This document shows, piece by piece, positions 23,833 to 35,817 of a stretch of 64,000 nt of DNA. The notes beneath the pieces are model-generated. The model was not told where the DNA came from. It made no database searches and saw only the letters and a list, made by a program, of their open reading frames with translations. Both the position numbers and the translations under genes were made by a program. The DNA lies in the NCBI GenBank assembly GCA_039545315.1, contig BCIM01000002.1, positions 1,701,369 through 1,765,368 on the forward strand, written 5' to 3'. Origin of the DNA: Kondoa malvinella. Taxonomy: Eukaryota; Basidiomycota; Agaricostilbomycetes; Agaricostilbales; Kondoaceae. Every line of letters begins with the position of its first letter. Position 1 is the first letter of the stretch.

Positions 23833-25798
23833 TTAGCTCTGCCCCACTCGAGCTGCCTTGAACCTAATGCCATATCAGCTATCTTGACTTTAAGTAATTC
23901 GCCAAGCGTACCTAGACACCTTCTTAGGCGGTTGCGGTGCTGTATCTGCCTGCGTCTCGCTAGTCTGGGACTTGACTGCTTCCACTGTCTGCGACCTTTC
24001 TGCAACTATATCCTTGACTGCATCCTTCTTCGTCTCTGGTTCTACAGGTCCAGAGGATACCTCTTCCGGCGGCGCAACTTGAGGCTTGACAGCTTGTTGC
24101 GGTTCAAACACATTCAGCGAGCCCATCTTGAGCATAGCGAGCCGTTCATGGATCGTCTTCTCATCTTCCGCTGTATATTTGTAGCCTTGTAAAGGCAAAT
24201 CTTCAATCACATCTCCCGGTTTGAGCTCTTGTTGCTGAAGGATATTGGGCACGACCAGGCTACCCATATCTAATGGACCGGCGCGGAAGCGAGATGGACG
24301 CATGGAAGAAGATGAGCCGTCTTCTAGTAGAGTAGAGTCTTGCGCTACCATCTATGGTCGACATGAATACATCACACGAGACAGGAGAGGGAAAGGAAAG
24401 CTGACCTCTTTATCCACAGCAGAAGCCATATCCCGATCCGACCCGCTGAGCTGAAAGCGCTTCTTGTGATACTCTAAAGCCAATTCCCGACTCAACAACA
24501 AATCATCAATGTGCGGCTGATCCTCCTCATCTTCCTCTTCGCTCATCTCATACCCAGCATTCTCATCATCACTCTCTTCCTCCTCCTCACTCTCCTCTTC
24601 ATCTTGTAGATCGCTGGGCCTAATCTTGTAATCCGAGGAAGTAGACTCAACCTCGACAATCTTGGGCGGTTCAACTTCTTTTACAAATTCCCTAACCGGT
24701 CTGACCAAACTCGACCCCTTCGAAGGCGCATCTTCCTCTTTCGTTCCAGCGTCAAACGAAACAGACTTCTTTTCCGCTTTCGGTTTCGCATGCTGGTCTT
24801 TTACTTCACGAGCTAAAGATGCCGCTCGATCGGGTTCAACGTCTGATTCTTCTGATGAGGAAGAGCCAGATTCGTAAGCTGCTGGTAAATTATGTATTGG
24901 TTCAGCGTCTTCATCGTTCGCAGCGGCGAGAAGACGTTCCTCTTCTTCTTCGTCGTCTTCTGCTTCTAGTTCGTCCATGAGATGTGCGTATTTAGACAGA
25001 CCGGCTGTTGTAGCTGGTCCTGATCAGCAGTCAGCAATAGCCAAGCTCTTAGTAGAAGGACCTACGAGAGCGAGGTGCTGACTTTGAACTGTTAGACTGT
25101 GTTATGCGAGGCCTCGAAGGGTTAGGCGAAATTGGTTCTGTCTCTTGAATATCGCAGATAGGCAGCCCCTCATTGTTCAGCACCTGAGAGACTCAACATC
25201 AGACATATTGCAGGATGTCTATGACTTGAAACAAACCTCGTCATTGGCATTGACTGTCCAACCATCTGGCAAGCCCATTTCTTTGCCTACGAGCGGGTCG
25301 AGCTGCTTGAGTTTTTCTTCTAGCTGTTGTATGCGCCCTTGCACATCTACATTCACATCTTACTCATGCAGAGCTACAGCGAAGATGAATGTACCTACCG
25401 ATTCGTCTGCGTTTCGCTACACCCGCTGCTTGAGTTGCGCTGTACTCGACAAAGTAGTCTTCTCCGACCCGCACAGTGATTGTATTGGTGTGTACCAGCT
25501 GACCAGGCATGAATGCCAAAGGACCGAACGGGACCTATTTCACGTATGAGATCTGCTTTCATTCGACGCTTGCAAGCCTACTCACGTTGACAGACCACCT
25601 GGGTTCAGCCGTCAAGCCATCCAGGCGACGTTCCAGAATGTCTAGCTTGTCCTTGAGGTCTTGGTGATATTCCCTTGAAGCGTGCAAGTTGTGCAATTGA
25701 TGCAATAAAGCTGCCTGATCTCTGTTTGCTGCTGTGACTCGCACAGGCTGCAACGCTGCTTCTTCCATTTCGCTCATCCTGCCTTTCCCCTTGTCCAT
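23833..25798 (-). CDS. Unconventional prefoldin URI1/Bud27
   Basis: From ATG at 25798: MDKGKGRMSEMEEAALQPVR, then the prefoldin alpha coiled coil (LLHQLHNLHASREYHQDLKD) and beta-hairpin GPFGPLAFMPGQLVHTNTIT, VRVGEDYFVEYSA. After LGLPDG-type sequence (GKEMGLPDGWTVNANDEVLN) comes a long acidic region with EEEESDDENAGYEMSEEEDE. A C-terminal part follows with the conserved ending PPKKVSRFKAARVGQS, the URI signature (DUF3835-like). URI1 is a prefoldin-like co-chaperone for RNA polymerase assembly and TOR-linked signalling. Its start is only 52 bp from the divergent ARG4 start. Confidence 0.88.
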
Positions 25799-25850
25799 TG
25801 AATTGTCCTTGCTCGACCAAAGTCAACCGTGTCATTAAATTTACAGACGA
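25799..25850. promoter_or_regulatory. 52-bp divergent intergenic spacer between URI1 and ARG4
   Basis: The ATG of URI1 (minus) and of ARG4 (plus) are separated by 52 bases, so both 5' UTRs and core promoters must overlap or lie within the neighbouring coding sequence. No TATA box is seen. It contains gacca and gtcaa words but no site I can name. Confidence 0.6.
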
Positions 25851-27518
25851 ATGGCAGAAGCTACTAAATCATTATGGGGAGGCCGCTTCACTGGTGCTAT
25901 AGACCCTCTGTAAGTGTTGCTCTGTACTGCAGCCTGACGCGCTCTGACTGTGATCTGCATGAAATTTGTATAGGATGCACGAATTTAATCAATCCTTCTC
26001 TTATGACAAGAGAATGTACAAGGCAGACATTATTGGTAGTCAGGCCTATGCTCTGGGCTTGGTGGATGCTGGTATCCTCACGCCAGAAGAGCAAAAGGTC
26101 TGTCTAGGGCGTGTCTAATATCGGCGTGAGCTGATTAGGGCATTTACGGCATGACAGCAAATCCACGAAGGTCTAGAAGCTATCCTAAAGGAATGGGAAT
26201 CAAACACTTTCAAAGCCCATGAATCAGACGAAGACATTCATACAGCCAACGAACGTCGCTTGAACGAGCTTATCGGTACAGTCGCAGGCAAGCTACATAC
26301 TGGAAGATCAAGGAACGATCAAGTAGCTACGGACATGCGCTTATGGATGCTGGGCGAAGTCGCTTCACTACGCGAAATCTTGACTTCCTTGATTGGCGTC
26401 CTGGCTTCAAGAGCCGAAACGGAGATAGAACACATCATGCCTGGCTATACGCATCTTCAGGTATGTCTCACTCGAAACTTGCCAATAAGATACTGATCAT
26501 GCTGTAAAGCGTGCACAACCAGTCCGCTGGTCTCACTTTCTCCTCTCGCACACCTCAGCCCTTCTCTCCGACCTCTCTCGCCTCGATTCTTTCATCCCAC
26601 GCATCTCCGTCATGCCCCTCGGGTCCGGACCAATGGCAGGCAACCCTTTCGGCTGGCCAAGAGAGAAGATCGCTAAACACCTAGGCTTTCAATCCATCTC
26701 CCTCAACTCAATGCACGCCGTAGCCGATCGAGATTTCGTAGCTGAATTTCTTTTCTGGTCCAGCATGATCATGTTGCACGTCTCTAAATTCGCTGAAGAC
26801 CTCATCATCTATTCTTCGGCTGAATTTGGTTTCGTTACTTTATCCGATGCTTATTCCACTGGATCGTCCATCATGCCTCAGAAAAAAAATGCAGATTCGT
26901 TGGAACTGTTGCGAGGCAAAAGTGGAAGGACGTTTGGTCAAATGGCTGGTTTCATGATGACGCTCAAGGGTGTGCCGTCTACGTATGACAAGGACTTGCA
27001 AGAGGATAAAGAACCTTTGTTCGATGCTGCGGATACGTTGAGCAGGTGTTTGAGGATCTTGGAAGGCGTCGTTGCGACCATGAAGGTCAGCCATGCATAT
27101 TTGCTATCGGCCAAGGCTGATGCAAGGGTGTTTCGGTTGACAGATCCACCCAGACAACATGAAGAAAGCTTTGACACCTGATCTTCTGGCCACCGATTTG
27201 GCTGAATATCTAGTCCGAAAAGGCGTATGTTCACTTTCTCTCGCAGCTGTGATTCAAGCTAACTAATTTGTGTAGATCCCCTTCCGTAAGACGCATCACA
27301 TTTCTGGCTCTTGCGTCCGCATGGCCGAAGAAAACGGGGTCCTGCTTTCCGAACTCACACTCGCGCAATTACAAAGCATCAGCTCTGATTTCGGCGAAAA
27401 CACTATCAAAGAAGTGTTTGACTTTGAAAAGAGCGTAGAACGAAAAGACGTGTATGGCGGGCCAGCACGAAAAAGGGTTTTAGAACAGGTTGCGGAAATT
27501 CGTAAAGTATTGCAGTAG
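25851..27518 (+). CDS. ARG4: Argininosuccinate lyase
   Basis: Six exons. It starts [20 protein letters not shown], continues [20 protein letters not shown] and has the conserved [59 protein letters not shown] and the signature loop [20 protein letters not shown]. After an intron (27084-27140 region) comes [20 protein letters not shown], then [12 protein letters not shown] and the end AEIRKVLQ. The cytosolic homotetramer cleaves argininosuccinate to arginine and fumarate, the last step of arginine synthesis. All active-site motifs are intact and the length is normal. Confidence 0.96.
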
Positions 27519-27670
27519 CTAGCTAGGGAATTAATGGATACGATTGCAATCCCAAGAGCGATATATACTCTAATATCTTTACACGGAGATGAAACAGACA
27601 CAGACTGATAAAAAAGAGAGTGGTTGCAAATATCCCTTGTGACCCTTGTTTACACCTCAAGAGAGACTGA

Positions 27671-29393
27671 TCAAGCAGAGGCAGCGGCCGCAGGAGCAGG
27701 ATTGTCGTTGCCCCTGAGAAACGTAGATTAGCCTTTGAGGCTGCTTTGCCGAAGCCAGGTGTCGACCACGACTTACTTGTTCTGGGTGAACTGCGAGAAG
27801 ACAAATGATCAGCAAACAGAAAACAACAACAACGGATGCAAAAGACATGAACAGCCAACCCAATAGCTACAGCGATCACTACGAATGATGTTGTCAGCGA
27901 CAGCTGATCGAAGAGAAAGGTCAGACTTACGGATAATCAAAAGGATGATGAAACAAATCCATCTCTTCTTCCTTGCAGCCCTAGCAGACTTGACTGCCTT
28001 GCCCATCTGCTTCTCACTGTCCCATCACAGCACATATTAGATGAGCAATATCACATGAGCGATCCGACGTACGCATCAGCCATGTTGGTTTCCGCCTCGT
28101 TGGCCTTCGCTTCGACCGCAAGCAGCGCTGGTTCTTGTTCATCGACCATAGTAGCCATCTACACCTAGGATTAGCAGAACCCGATGCTGACTATTTAGAC
28201 ATACATCGTTGAACATTTGCGCGAGCTCAGTGATGGTGCTTTCGATCTTGAGAATCTCTTGATGACGGTCTTGTACTTCTTTGTAGGCAGCACGAGCATC
28301 TCCGTAACGGTTAGAGTTTAGCAGCTGTTGCCGCAAAAGTCAGCAAAATCCCCTTCGGACAACGCACAGGAACTTACCGCCTGCTCAAAGATACGGTTTC
28401 CGCCAGAGCCCATATTGTCATCGATAGCATTAGACACTTCTTCTTGGGTTGCATCGGGCTTGACAATCTTGTATTGCCTTTCCATGCGCTGCTTGTGCTT
28501 CTTTCGAGAGTCTTGCTCGACTGTCTGATACCGCTGAATGGCTTCCATAAAGCTAACCGGGACTTCAGTATATTGATTCGCTAGCGATCAAAAGCAGCCT
28601 ACCGATTCTTTATTGCGCCAACTTGGTTTCTTCGGACATTGGTGTTTGGGTCGCGAGGGTCTCTTTTCGCCGTTTGCTGCTCTAGTTTTTTGATGGCCTT
28701 CTTGAGGTTATTACTGAGCGAGCGGGTATCCTGGGTCAGAGCTGAAAGGTGGTTGGTGACAGCTGCATGTTCTTGCTCGTTGGCAACAGCGCCCAGTTGA
28801 CGAGTATGTAGTTCGCCAATTCTGGAAATGTTGTCGTTGAGCTCTCGAGTCGCTTTCTGTATGTCTTCAATCTGTGAATAGACCAATATCAGAACCTGGA
28901 GCAAGGAAAAGGCAAGATGCTCGAACCTCGTTAAAGAAGGCCGTTTCCTCATCTACCGCGCCATTGCCTGCTCCTCCATATCCCTGCTGCGGCTGTCCAT
29001 AGCCTTGCTGACTCTGCTCATAGCCCTGCTGACTTTCAGAGTATCCAGCAGGTTGTTGCTGCTGTTGTCCGTATCTCGCTTTCTCTGGGGGCGCAAAGCC
29101 ATATTGCGGTTGCGAGTCGTTGATCTGACCATAGCCGGATGACTGAGCAGGGTAGGAAGGCCTGTAAAGAAAGCAAAAGAATCCGGATTCCATTGAGCGG
29201 GCGTCCAGCGCAATTATATCGCGAAGGGCTCGAAACTGACTCTCTAGTCGGATACCCTGCTTGACCTTGTTGGCCGTATCCAGGATTTTGCTATTAGGCA
29301 GCCAAGAAAGCATCAGTGAAAGCGAGAGAGACGCATATCCAAACGACGCCTCACTTCTTGCCCGCGTCTCGCTGCTAACCTGTCTCGTGCCAT
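27671..29393 (-). CDS. SSO1: Plasma-membrane t-SNARE, Sso1/2-type syntaxin
   Basis: Start MARDRLAARRGQE, then a Gln/Gly/Tyr-rich low-complexity stretch (YEQSQQGYGQPQQGYGGAGN). The Habc domain follows with EDIQKATRELNDNISRIGEL, HTRQLGAVANEQEHAAV and IQRYQTVEQDSRKKHKQRME, then RIFEQAV and the SNARE helix YKEVQDRHQEILKIESTITE, LAQMFNDMATMVDEQEP. Next are a basic stretch (ARAARKKRW), the TM anchor beginning ICFIILLII, and a short Pro/Ala tail. It mediates fusion of secretory vesicles with the plasma membrane. The intron after residue about 26 is near 95 nt, longer than its neighbours. A paralogue starts divergently at 30043. Confidence 0.92.
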
Positions 29394-30042
29394 TCTCTGA
29401 TATGTATGCTACTGGTAAAGGAGAGACTTGTGCGATACAGACAGCGGCTTGAGATTATTGCAGAGTCGCGAGAATTGTTAAAGGTCGACCAAGATCAAAT
29501 GTTGAGCTGAGGGCAGCGCCCCCCTCGCTCGGGTCACGAGTCGTCATTCCGCTGTCGCTAAGCTCGGTCAATCATAGCTCTTAGGCTTTCCCAGTGTCCT
29601 GCATCTGCATTTCTCCTTCTTGTGATGTTGTTCTATCAACTTGCTGGCGTGACTGTTGTTTTCGTCACTATGAGTGTCTCAGTCTGCTCTTGTACCAGTT
29701 TCCATCGCTCCGCTTCTGTCCTCCCTCGATTTGAAGCTTCTTGCACTAGCTCCGCGCAAAGGTCTGGCAGCCTCAATCTCAAGATCATGTTTCCAGTCCG
29801 CAGTTCAGATCTTGTCTGTGAGAACACTACTACAGACCGGCTAGGACACTCTGTGAACGCCTCTCACGCTGCTGAGTCGAGATCTAGAGATCGCAAGCCC
29901 TTTCACTTTGGGATTTCCTATTGCGGATTTTTTTGGGAATGTACCTTGAAACGCTTATTGCGGTCTTCTTCCAGCGCAGAGCTTTACGGCGCGTATGACT
30001 CTTTGTCTCATCCCAATACGCTAGAGAAGAGCTACAATCAAG

Positions 30043-31878
30043 ATGTCTCGCGATCGACTAGCAGCTATGAGGGTATGCCACGCACTTGACGAAGTATCGT
30101 ATCTGGCTCACGTATGCGTCCAGGCTCAACAGGCGAACCTCGGTCCAAGAGAAGCAGGCGCCATCGATCCCTTCCAGACATATCCAGGCCGATCATCGTC
30201 GAATCGCGCGCGTAGACATTCGCGCACTAATTCCCTTGCTGTACCTGGAGCTGTTCCTCGGCGCACTGCAACAGTCGATAGTATTGCTGAAACTCCCGAG
30301 TCAGTCATATACCTCATTTTGTTCGAAAAGTAAGCTGATTTGGCCAGAAGACTCGACACTGGATACACATGGCCACAAAACTTCGGCTCTCCTACCAACT
30401 CTCACAGCAGTCCAATACCTCATGATGCGCCTCTCGACTTCAACCCCTTTGCAGAAGAGCATAATATAGCGCCAATGACAGTCACTGCAAGAAGAGGTCA
30501 CGCCTACCAGAACTCAAGCAGCGTTCCGCCTTCCTACGCTGCTTCCGTCCGAAGCAGAGCAAGCCAATACGAAGCAGAAGTTGCTAGAGGGCAACAATCA
30601 CCGTCGCACTACTCCTCGTCCAGCTCTACACCAGGTCGTCTGCCAAGACGCGGGTCATTACAGAAGAGTGCCCCTACGCCAATCGCGGCTCCATCAGCTA
30701 TTCAGCAACCGAGGATGTCTGTATCGCAAGACCCGATGGATAGCTTCTTCCGCGAGGCAAGCTTCGCTCTAGCATCAGAGGAGTCCGACTGATGGTTGTG
30801 CTTAGATTTCCGACGTCCAGACTTCTACAAGAGAAATAGCAGAGAACGTGACGCGTATTGAGACGCTACACAATCGCTCCTTGAACACGGTACCTAATTC
30901 AGCAGAGTACAACGTGAGTGCTTTAACAATACCTGCTGTTCCTGCTCTGAGCTCATCCCTTTCTCCCAGCGCATATCGAAAGATCTAGCTCGCGTGAAAA
31001 CAGAAACACGCGCCGGCATGAATGAAATACGCGAACGCATCAAACGTCTCGAGTCATCCAACAGCCAAGCGCCAACCCCACAAGATGCGAATGTCAAACG
31101 TACTCAGACTGCAGCTGCCAAAGATCGGTTCATGGAGTCTATCCAGCGATATTCACAAGTTGAAGCAGCTCATCGACAAGCAAACAAGGTCCGTTTGGCG
31201 AAACAATACATGGTCATCAACCCAAATGCGACGGATGTCGAATTGGAGGAATGCATGAACGACCCTAATGCGGGAGAACAAATGTTCAAACAAGCTGTTG
31301 GTCTTCCTCCCTCTCTTCATCATTAACACCTAACACTGTTGGTTTAGACGATGTCCACCAGACGTTCGGGAGAAGCCAATGCCGCTCTCAATGCTGTGCA
31401 AGCTCGACAAGCGGATCTGAAGCAAATCGAATATACCATTGTCGAATTGGCACAGCTATTCCAAGACATGGCCATGATGACAGAAGAGCACCATGTGGCT
31501 ATATGTGCTATCGAGGAGAAGGCTGAGACCACTGAGAAAGACATGGAGGCAGCGTGAGTCTCAACTGCTCTTGCTTGAAAACAGCTGACATTGGAACTCA
31601 GACATGAGAACCTGGTCAAGGCCAAATACTCTGCGATATCAGCCAGGTCGAAGCGCAAAGTCTGCTTCGGTATCTGTCTCGTCCTAATTCTGGTCCTGGG
31701 CGCATTGGTCGCCTATCTCGCCGTCAAGTATACCAGAAATAATGGATCCGACGATGCTCCGTCTCAAGAAGCTGCCGAAGTTACTGTAACGCAACTCGTC
31801 ACGTCGGTACAGACGGCTGCTCGAAGTGGAACGGCTGCTTCTCCAGCTATCACGCTGATGCTGTCAGCTGCGAGATGA
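30043..31878 (+). CDS. Second Sso-type syntaxin paralogue
   Basis: Starts MSRDRLAAMRAQQANLGP, mirroring the other gene's MARDRLAA. A long disordered N-terminus (Ser/Arg/Pro-rich, 230 residues or so) precedes the Habc region SDVQTSTREIAENVTRIETL, HNRSLNTV, RFMESIQRYSQVEAAHRQAN, KVRLAKQYMVINPNATDVEL, EQMFKQAV. The SNARE helix is VQARQADLKQIEYTIVELAQ, LFQDMAMMTEEHHVAI. The TM is VCFGICLVLILVLGALVAYL. Unlike typical syntaxins it has about 45 residues after the membrane helix (ending LMLSAAR), which would be extracellular or luminal. The long N-terminus suggests a specialised role. Confidence 0.88.
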
Positions 31879-32060
31879 CCGATTGAAGTGTTCTCGGGTT
31901 TCAGGGAGTTTTGGGATTGAGTAGTGTATATAAGGGCATGCAAGGTATCGGTCAATGTACAGCTATACTCAAATACTTCGCGACGCGTTTCCTTGCCGCG
32001 ACAGATATAATCTTACCCCTCGATAAGCGACGGCCAGCATAGAGCTCACATAGAGCCAAC

Positions 32061-33896
32061 ATGTCGGATACCGACTCTGATATCGAGGTATTGACTACGA
32101 AACCCTCTACTTCGCAAGTGCCAGCGACTCGCGTCAACAAAAATAAAGGCAAAGAACGCGGCACTGAAGTCTTGTCCATCCTCTCAAGCGAAGATGATGA
32201 TGCTCTGCCTGATATTGCTCCGCCTACGAGGAAACATACTGCTATGCCTGCAAAGAAGGCCATGTCATCCAAAGCTGCTGCCAGATTGGCCAAAATTGGC
32301 GAAGCAACTCGTTCTGACCCAGAAAGCGAAGACGATAGCGGCATCAAGCTACTTGATCGCTCTGGGAGCTCTTCTTCTGCTGAGCAACCGAAAGCGAAAC
32401 CGTCAAAGCGGAATCGAGAGGTGTCTGACAATGAGGACGACGTGTTGCCTAATGTCGGGGCCGGGCGCAAGTCTAAGACAGCTAGGCTAGAGGAGAGTGA
32501 AGCTTCGAAGGCGAAACCAGCTGCTAAGAAGGCGCGTCGAGCTGAGCTGTCGTTCGAGATCTCGCTGACTCTCCTTCAGGCTCGCACGAGCTCGAATGCG
32601 CAGAGAAAGGAGGAGAAAGCACAAGCGAAGGCATTAGCAAAAGAGGAGGCGGAGCGACAAAAGCAGGCCAATAAGGTATGCCATCTAGTACTCTGTCTGT
32701 CTGTGTCTCAACCAACAATGTCATCAGGACTTCAAAGAGGACAACAAACTCGCCGGTAGCCGCAAAGAGACTTTGTGTCAGCTCACCGTCGAGATTTCTC
32801 AAGGTCTAGCAGAAGACGACTGGTTTTCCAGCAAAGTCTTGCCCAAACTCAAAGCGAAACTCGCTTTCAAGGATGTTGACGAGGATGAAGGATCTGCAAG
32901 ACCAGCTCCAGCAAAGCTCATCACCTTCTCTTCCAACTCTGATGTATTGTCTGACGCCAAAGTCATGCGATGGCGACGTACTACTCATAAATACTGGGAT
33001 GCCAAGGGTGCTCAATGGCTTCGATACGACGATGGCATACGTAAATACCTCGAAGAACACCTTTTGATCTTTTTGCGCGCCGACGAACTGCAGGAAATAA
33101 TTGCTCAAGGCGACTCTGCTCTTCTCGACTATATTTCCCGACTCAAAGAAGCTGCCGGTTATAGCTCTCCACCTTGGCAAATTTACCTCATGATCGAAGG
33201 TCTCAACGATCTAGGCAAAGCGGGACGAAACGCGGCGAATAGAGCATGGCAAGCTCGAGCGAATGGTGATGTGGGTGCGCAGCGAAAGAAGGCTGCATCG
33301 GAAGTCGATATGGATGAAATTGAGATGGAGGTTGCGCGCCTGGAAGTCGTTGAAAGAGCTTTCACAATAAGAACTTCGGGCGATAAGGATACGGCAGACT
33401 GGCTGTTCGAGATGAGCTGTGATATTTCACATCGACCATACAAGTGTGTCAACCTAACTACACTCGTAAATGGTGCTCATTGGCTTGTAGGTTGATAGCC
33501 AACTCCTACCTTCACAAGCTGGACATCGACGGCGATTCAAACGGACAGGGCTCCAAGAAGGGCGATCACAAGAGCTCCTATATGGCTGGCCTGAAGAGCA
33601 TGTTCCGTGTGGATGAAGGCGTAGCAAGGTCCATTGTCAAGGCATATCCTACTTGGCGTAGATTGTACGAGGCATACGAGGCCTGTGGGAGTGATAAGCT
33701 GCGCCAGAACATGCTCATCGGTCTCAAGGCAAGTCGAATGTCTCAGTGATGAGACTGCACTGATTTCTGGCTGCAGAAAAACACAAAGGCGAATGGCGGC
33801 ACCACGGATCTGCTGGTTGGAGCTGGTCTATCCAAGCGCATTTACCTGCAGCTGTATGAAACGGACATTTGGATGGACTTGGAAAAGATGAAGTAG
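32061..33896 (+). CDS. EME1: Eme1-like subunit of the Mus81 structure-specific endonuclease
   Basis: About five exons. The N-terminal 200 residues are acidic and basic, beginning MSDTDSDIEVLTTKPSTSQV with SUMO-interaction-like IEVL and LSILSSEDDD. After a Lys/Glu/Ala-rich linker (KEEKAQAKALAKEEAERQKQ) the ERCC4-like fold follows: CQLTVEISQGLAEDDWFSSK, KVMRWRRTTHKYWDAKGAQW, HLLIFLRADELQEII and PPWQIYLMIEGLNDL. The C-terminal helix-hairpin-helix region contains FRVDEGVARSIVKAYPTWRR, LYEAYEACGS and GLSKRIYLQLYETDIW. Eme1 is the non-catalytic partner of Mus81 in resolving branched DNA. The family call is by overall pattern. Confidence 0.82.
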
Positions 33897-33943
33897 TGTA
33901 ATCACGGTGTAAAGATCTTGGTGTAGACATACTGTACAATTGT

Positions 33944-34974
33944 TCACGCGCCCACAGAGTTTTGCTTCTCGTACCGAGTCGCTACCATGTCTTCTTCCGG
34001 TACTACTTCTCTGATCCCGCCCTGTTGAGCTTCTGCCTCTACTTGAACGTCCGCTTTTCTGTTGGCTGCAGACCGCAGAGCCAAGTAACCTCTATTCCTC
34101 TCGCTCATATAGTATTCGACGTCTTTCTTGTTGACTGGATCAGCGAGTCGAGGTACTATAAGACCTTTCTTTGCGCTGATCAAAGTGTTAGCTGATGACG
34201 GTAATGATTTGACCGGCTTACAATGCCTCTGGCCTCGTCACTGCGCGTACTCCTAGCGCGTTGTAGTACCGACACACTATCCGACCGCCTGCAGATTCAA
34301 TCGCTTTGATCGCTGATTGCGATGCTTTTGACACTAGTATCTTCAGAGGTGGTAAGGGCTTTGGTGACACAGTCTTGCCAATTGGCTATAGCCATGTCAG
34401 ATTGATCGATCGTGAGGCTGAAAGAACTAACATCCAGTAAGAGCTTTACTCCGCCTGGCCCTATACTCTTGACGCAATTCGTTCGATGCAGTTCTTGCAT
34501 TGTGATGGTCTGTGAGGGGTCTATCCGACCTTTCTCTATCCATTCTTGTAATCGCCCGAGAGGTAAAGGTTGAGGTGGGTTCGGATTCCTGCGCCAGATC
34601 AGCATGACAATACAGCAGCAGTGACGATAGACGTACGGCGGAGTAAAGCCACGCTTGGGGAAAGCTCTCGCTAGCGGTGTCTGACCTCCTTCAAAGCGAG
34701 GATGTATTGCTCCGCCAGATCTTGATTTTTGACCATTCGAGCCTCGGCCTGACGTGTTGCCTTTGCCTGAAGAGTCTCCTCGACCGAGTCGCTTTTTCTA
34801 TGTACAGAATAAGCACTGTCAAGCTGGATGACAGCGGCTACCAACAGGTTTTGTTGTGCTTCCGCTCGGTGACAAGTTTCCCAAGTAATTGGTGCTGTAT
34901 GCCGCTCGCCCTAGCTGCAGCGCATTACTGCTCGCTCTCTCTGCCAGTCGCGAAGTGCAGGCTAAAATTTGCAT
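33944..34974 (-). CDS. MRPL10: Mitochondrial large-subunit ribosomal protein uL15m
   Basis: Start [20 protein letters not shown] is a mitochondrial targeting sequence. The uL15 core follows: [60 protein letters not shown], then [20 protein letters not shown] and [17 protein letters not shown]. The globular part ends with [17 protein letters not shown] and [20 protein letters not shown] and [15 protein letters not shown]. It binds 21S rRNA. Four introns. The C-terminus converges on EME1, only 47 bp apart. Confidence 0.93.
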
Positions 34975-35216
34975 GCTGTGGTGGTATATCGTCGACATGA
35001 GCCAATCTGGTCCGCACGACTGCCAGCAGTGCTCCTCTCTAGAGCGTTGGATTTTCTTCGTCACTGAGCTGGGAGCTAGACATCGACGGCACGACCATTC
35101 CCTGAACATTTCGAATTGCATTGTTGCATATGAAAAACCCCAAATGAACACCTTGATCCACAAAGAAACGACTGATGATAAGTGAACCCAAAAAACCCGC
35201 TGCTCCGCAATTGCCT

Positions 35217-35720
35217 CTACTTCCTGAATTGACCTACGAAAGCTTCTGAATTGTTGTACGCTGGATGCATCCCAGCTAACGTTTCAATCACTTCTCTGGT
35301 GAAGTGGAAGCCGGCGTGGTTGATGTGTGTAAAGTTGTCTGCTGCCAGGATACCGTAAATCTCTGGAATGTCATCGGAAAAGAAACCATAATGCGGTGAC
35401 AGAATGAGCGGTTGTCCAGAAGCGAGTTTCTGCTTGATATTTCAATTCCGGAAGGCTGGAAGCAAGAGAAGACGTACCTCAGGGAAAGCAGATAGGAATT
35501 GAGTTCCGTATTTCGTAGCATAAGGAAGGATTGCGTTTCCGGCTGTGAACAAAGCTCGTTTCCAACCTGCTTGCGAAGTCCTTCTTGCGTACGGATCCAC
35601 ATGTTGTTTGCCCTCATGATGAAAGATCCCTGTCGTACAATCAGCATACAAGATGAGCAGCAGGCTGTGATAGTTACCTTCATTTCTAAGATATTCGACC
35701 GTCAAATCCGCGTTGAGCAT
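35217..35720 (-). CDS. Hypothetical protein, possibly 5'-truncated
   Basis: Three exons join cleanly: MLNADLTVEYLRNEG, IFHHEGKQHVDPYARRTSQA, LFTAGNAILPYATKYGTQFL, then KLASGQPLILSPHYGFFSDD and HINHAGFHFTREVIETLAGM to the end NNSEAFVGQFRK. About 135 residues. I do not recognise it. The frame stays open upstream of the ATG to about 35800, right next to the end of the Cys-Cys protein gene, so the N-terminus may be lost or misjudged. The introns (48 and 47 nt) are normal. Confidence 0.5.
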
Positions 35721-35817
35721 TTGCAAATGAGAAGATGGATGTCTGCTGATTGGATCTCTTGCTTGAATACCTCGTTTGGATAAAGGATTACCGCAGGAGA
35801 GTACTCCTAGATTGCTA

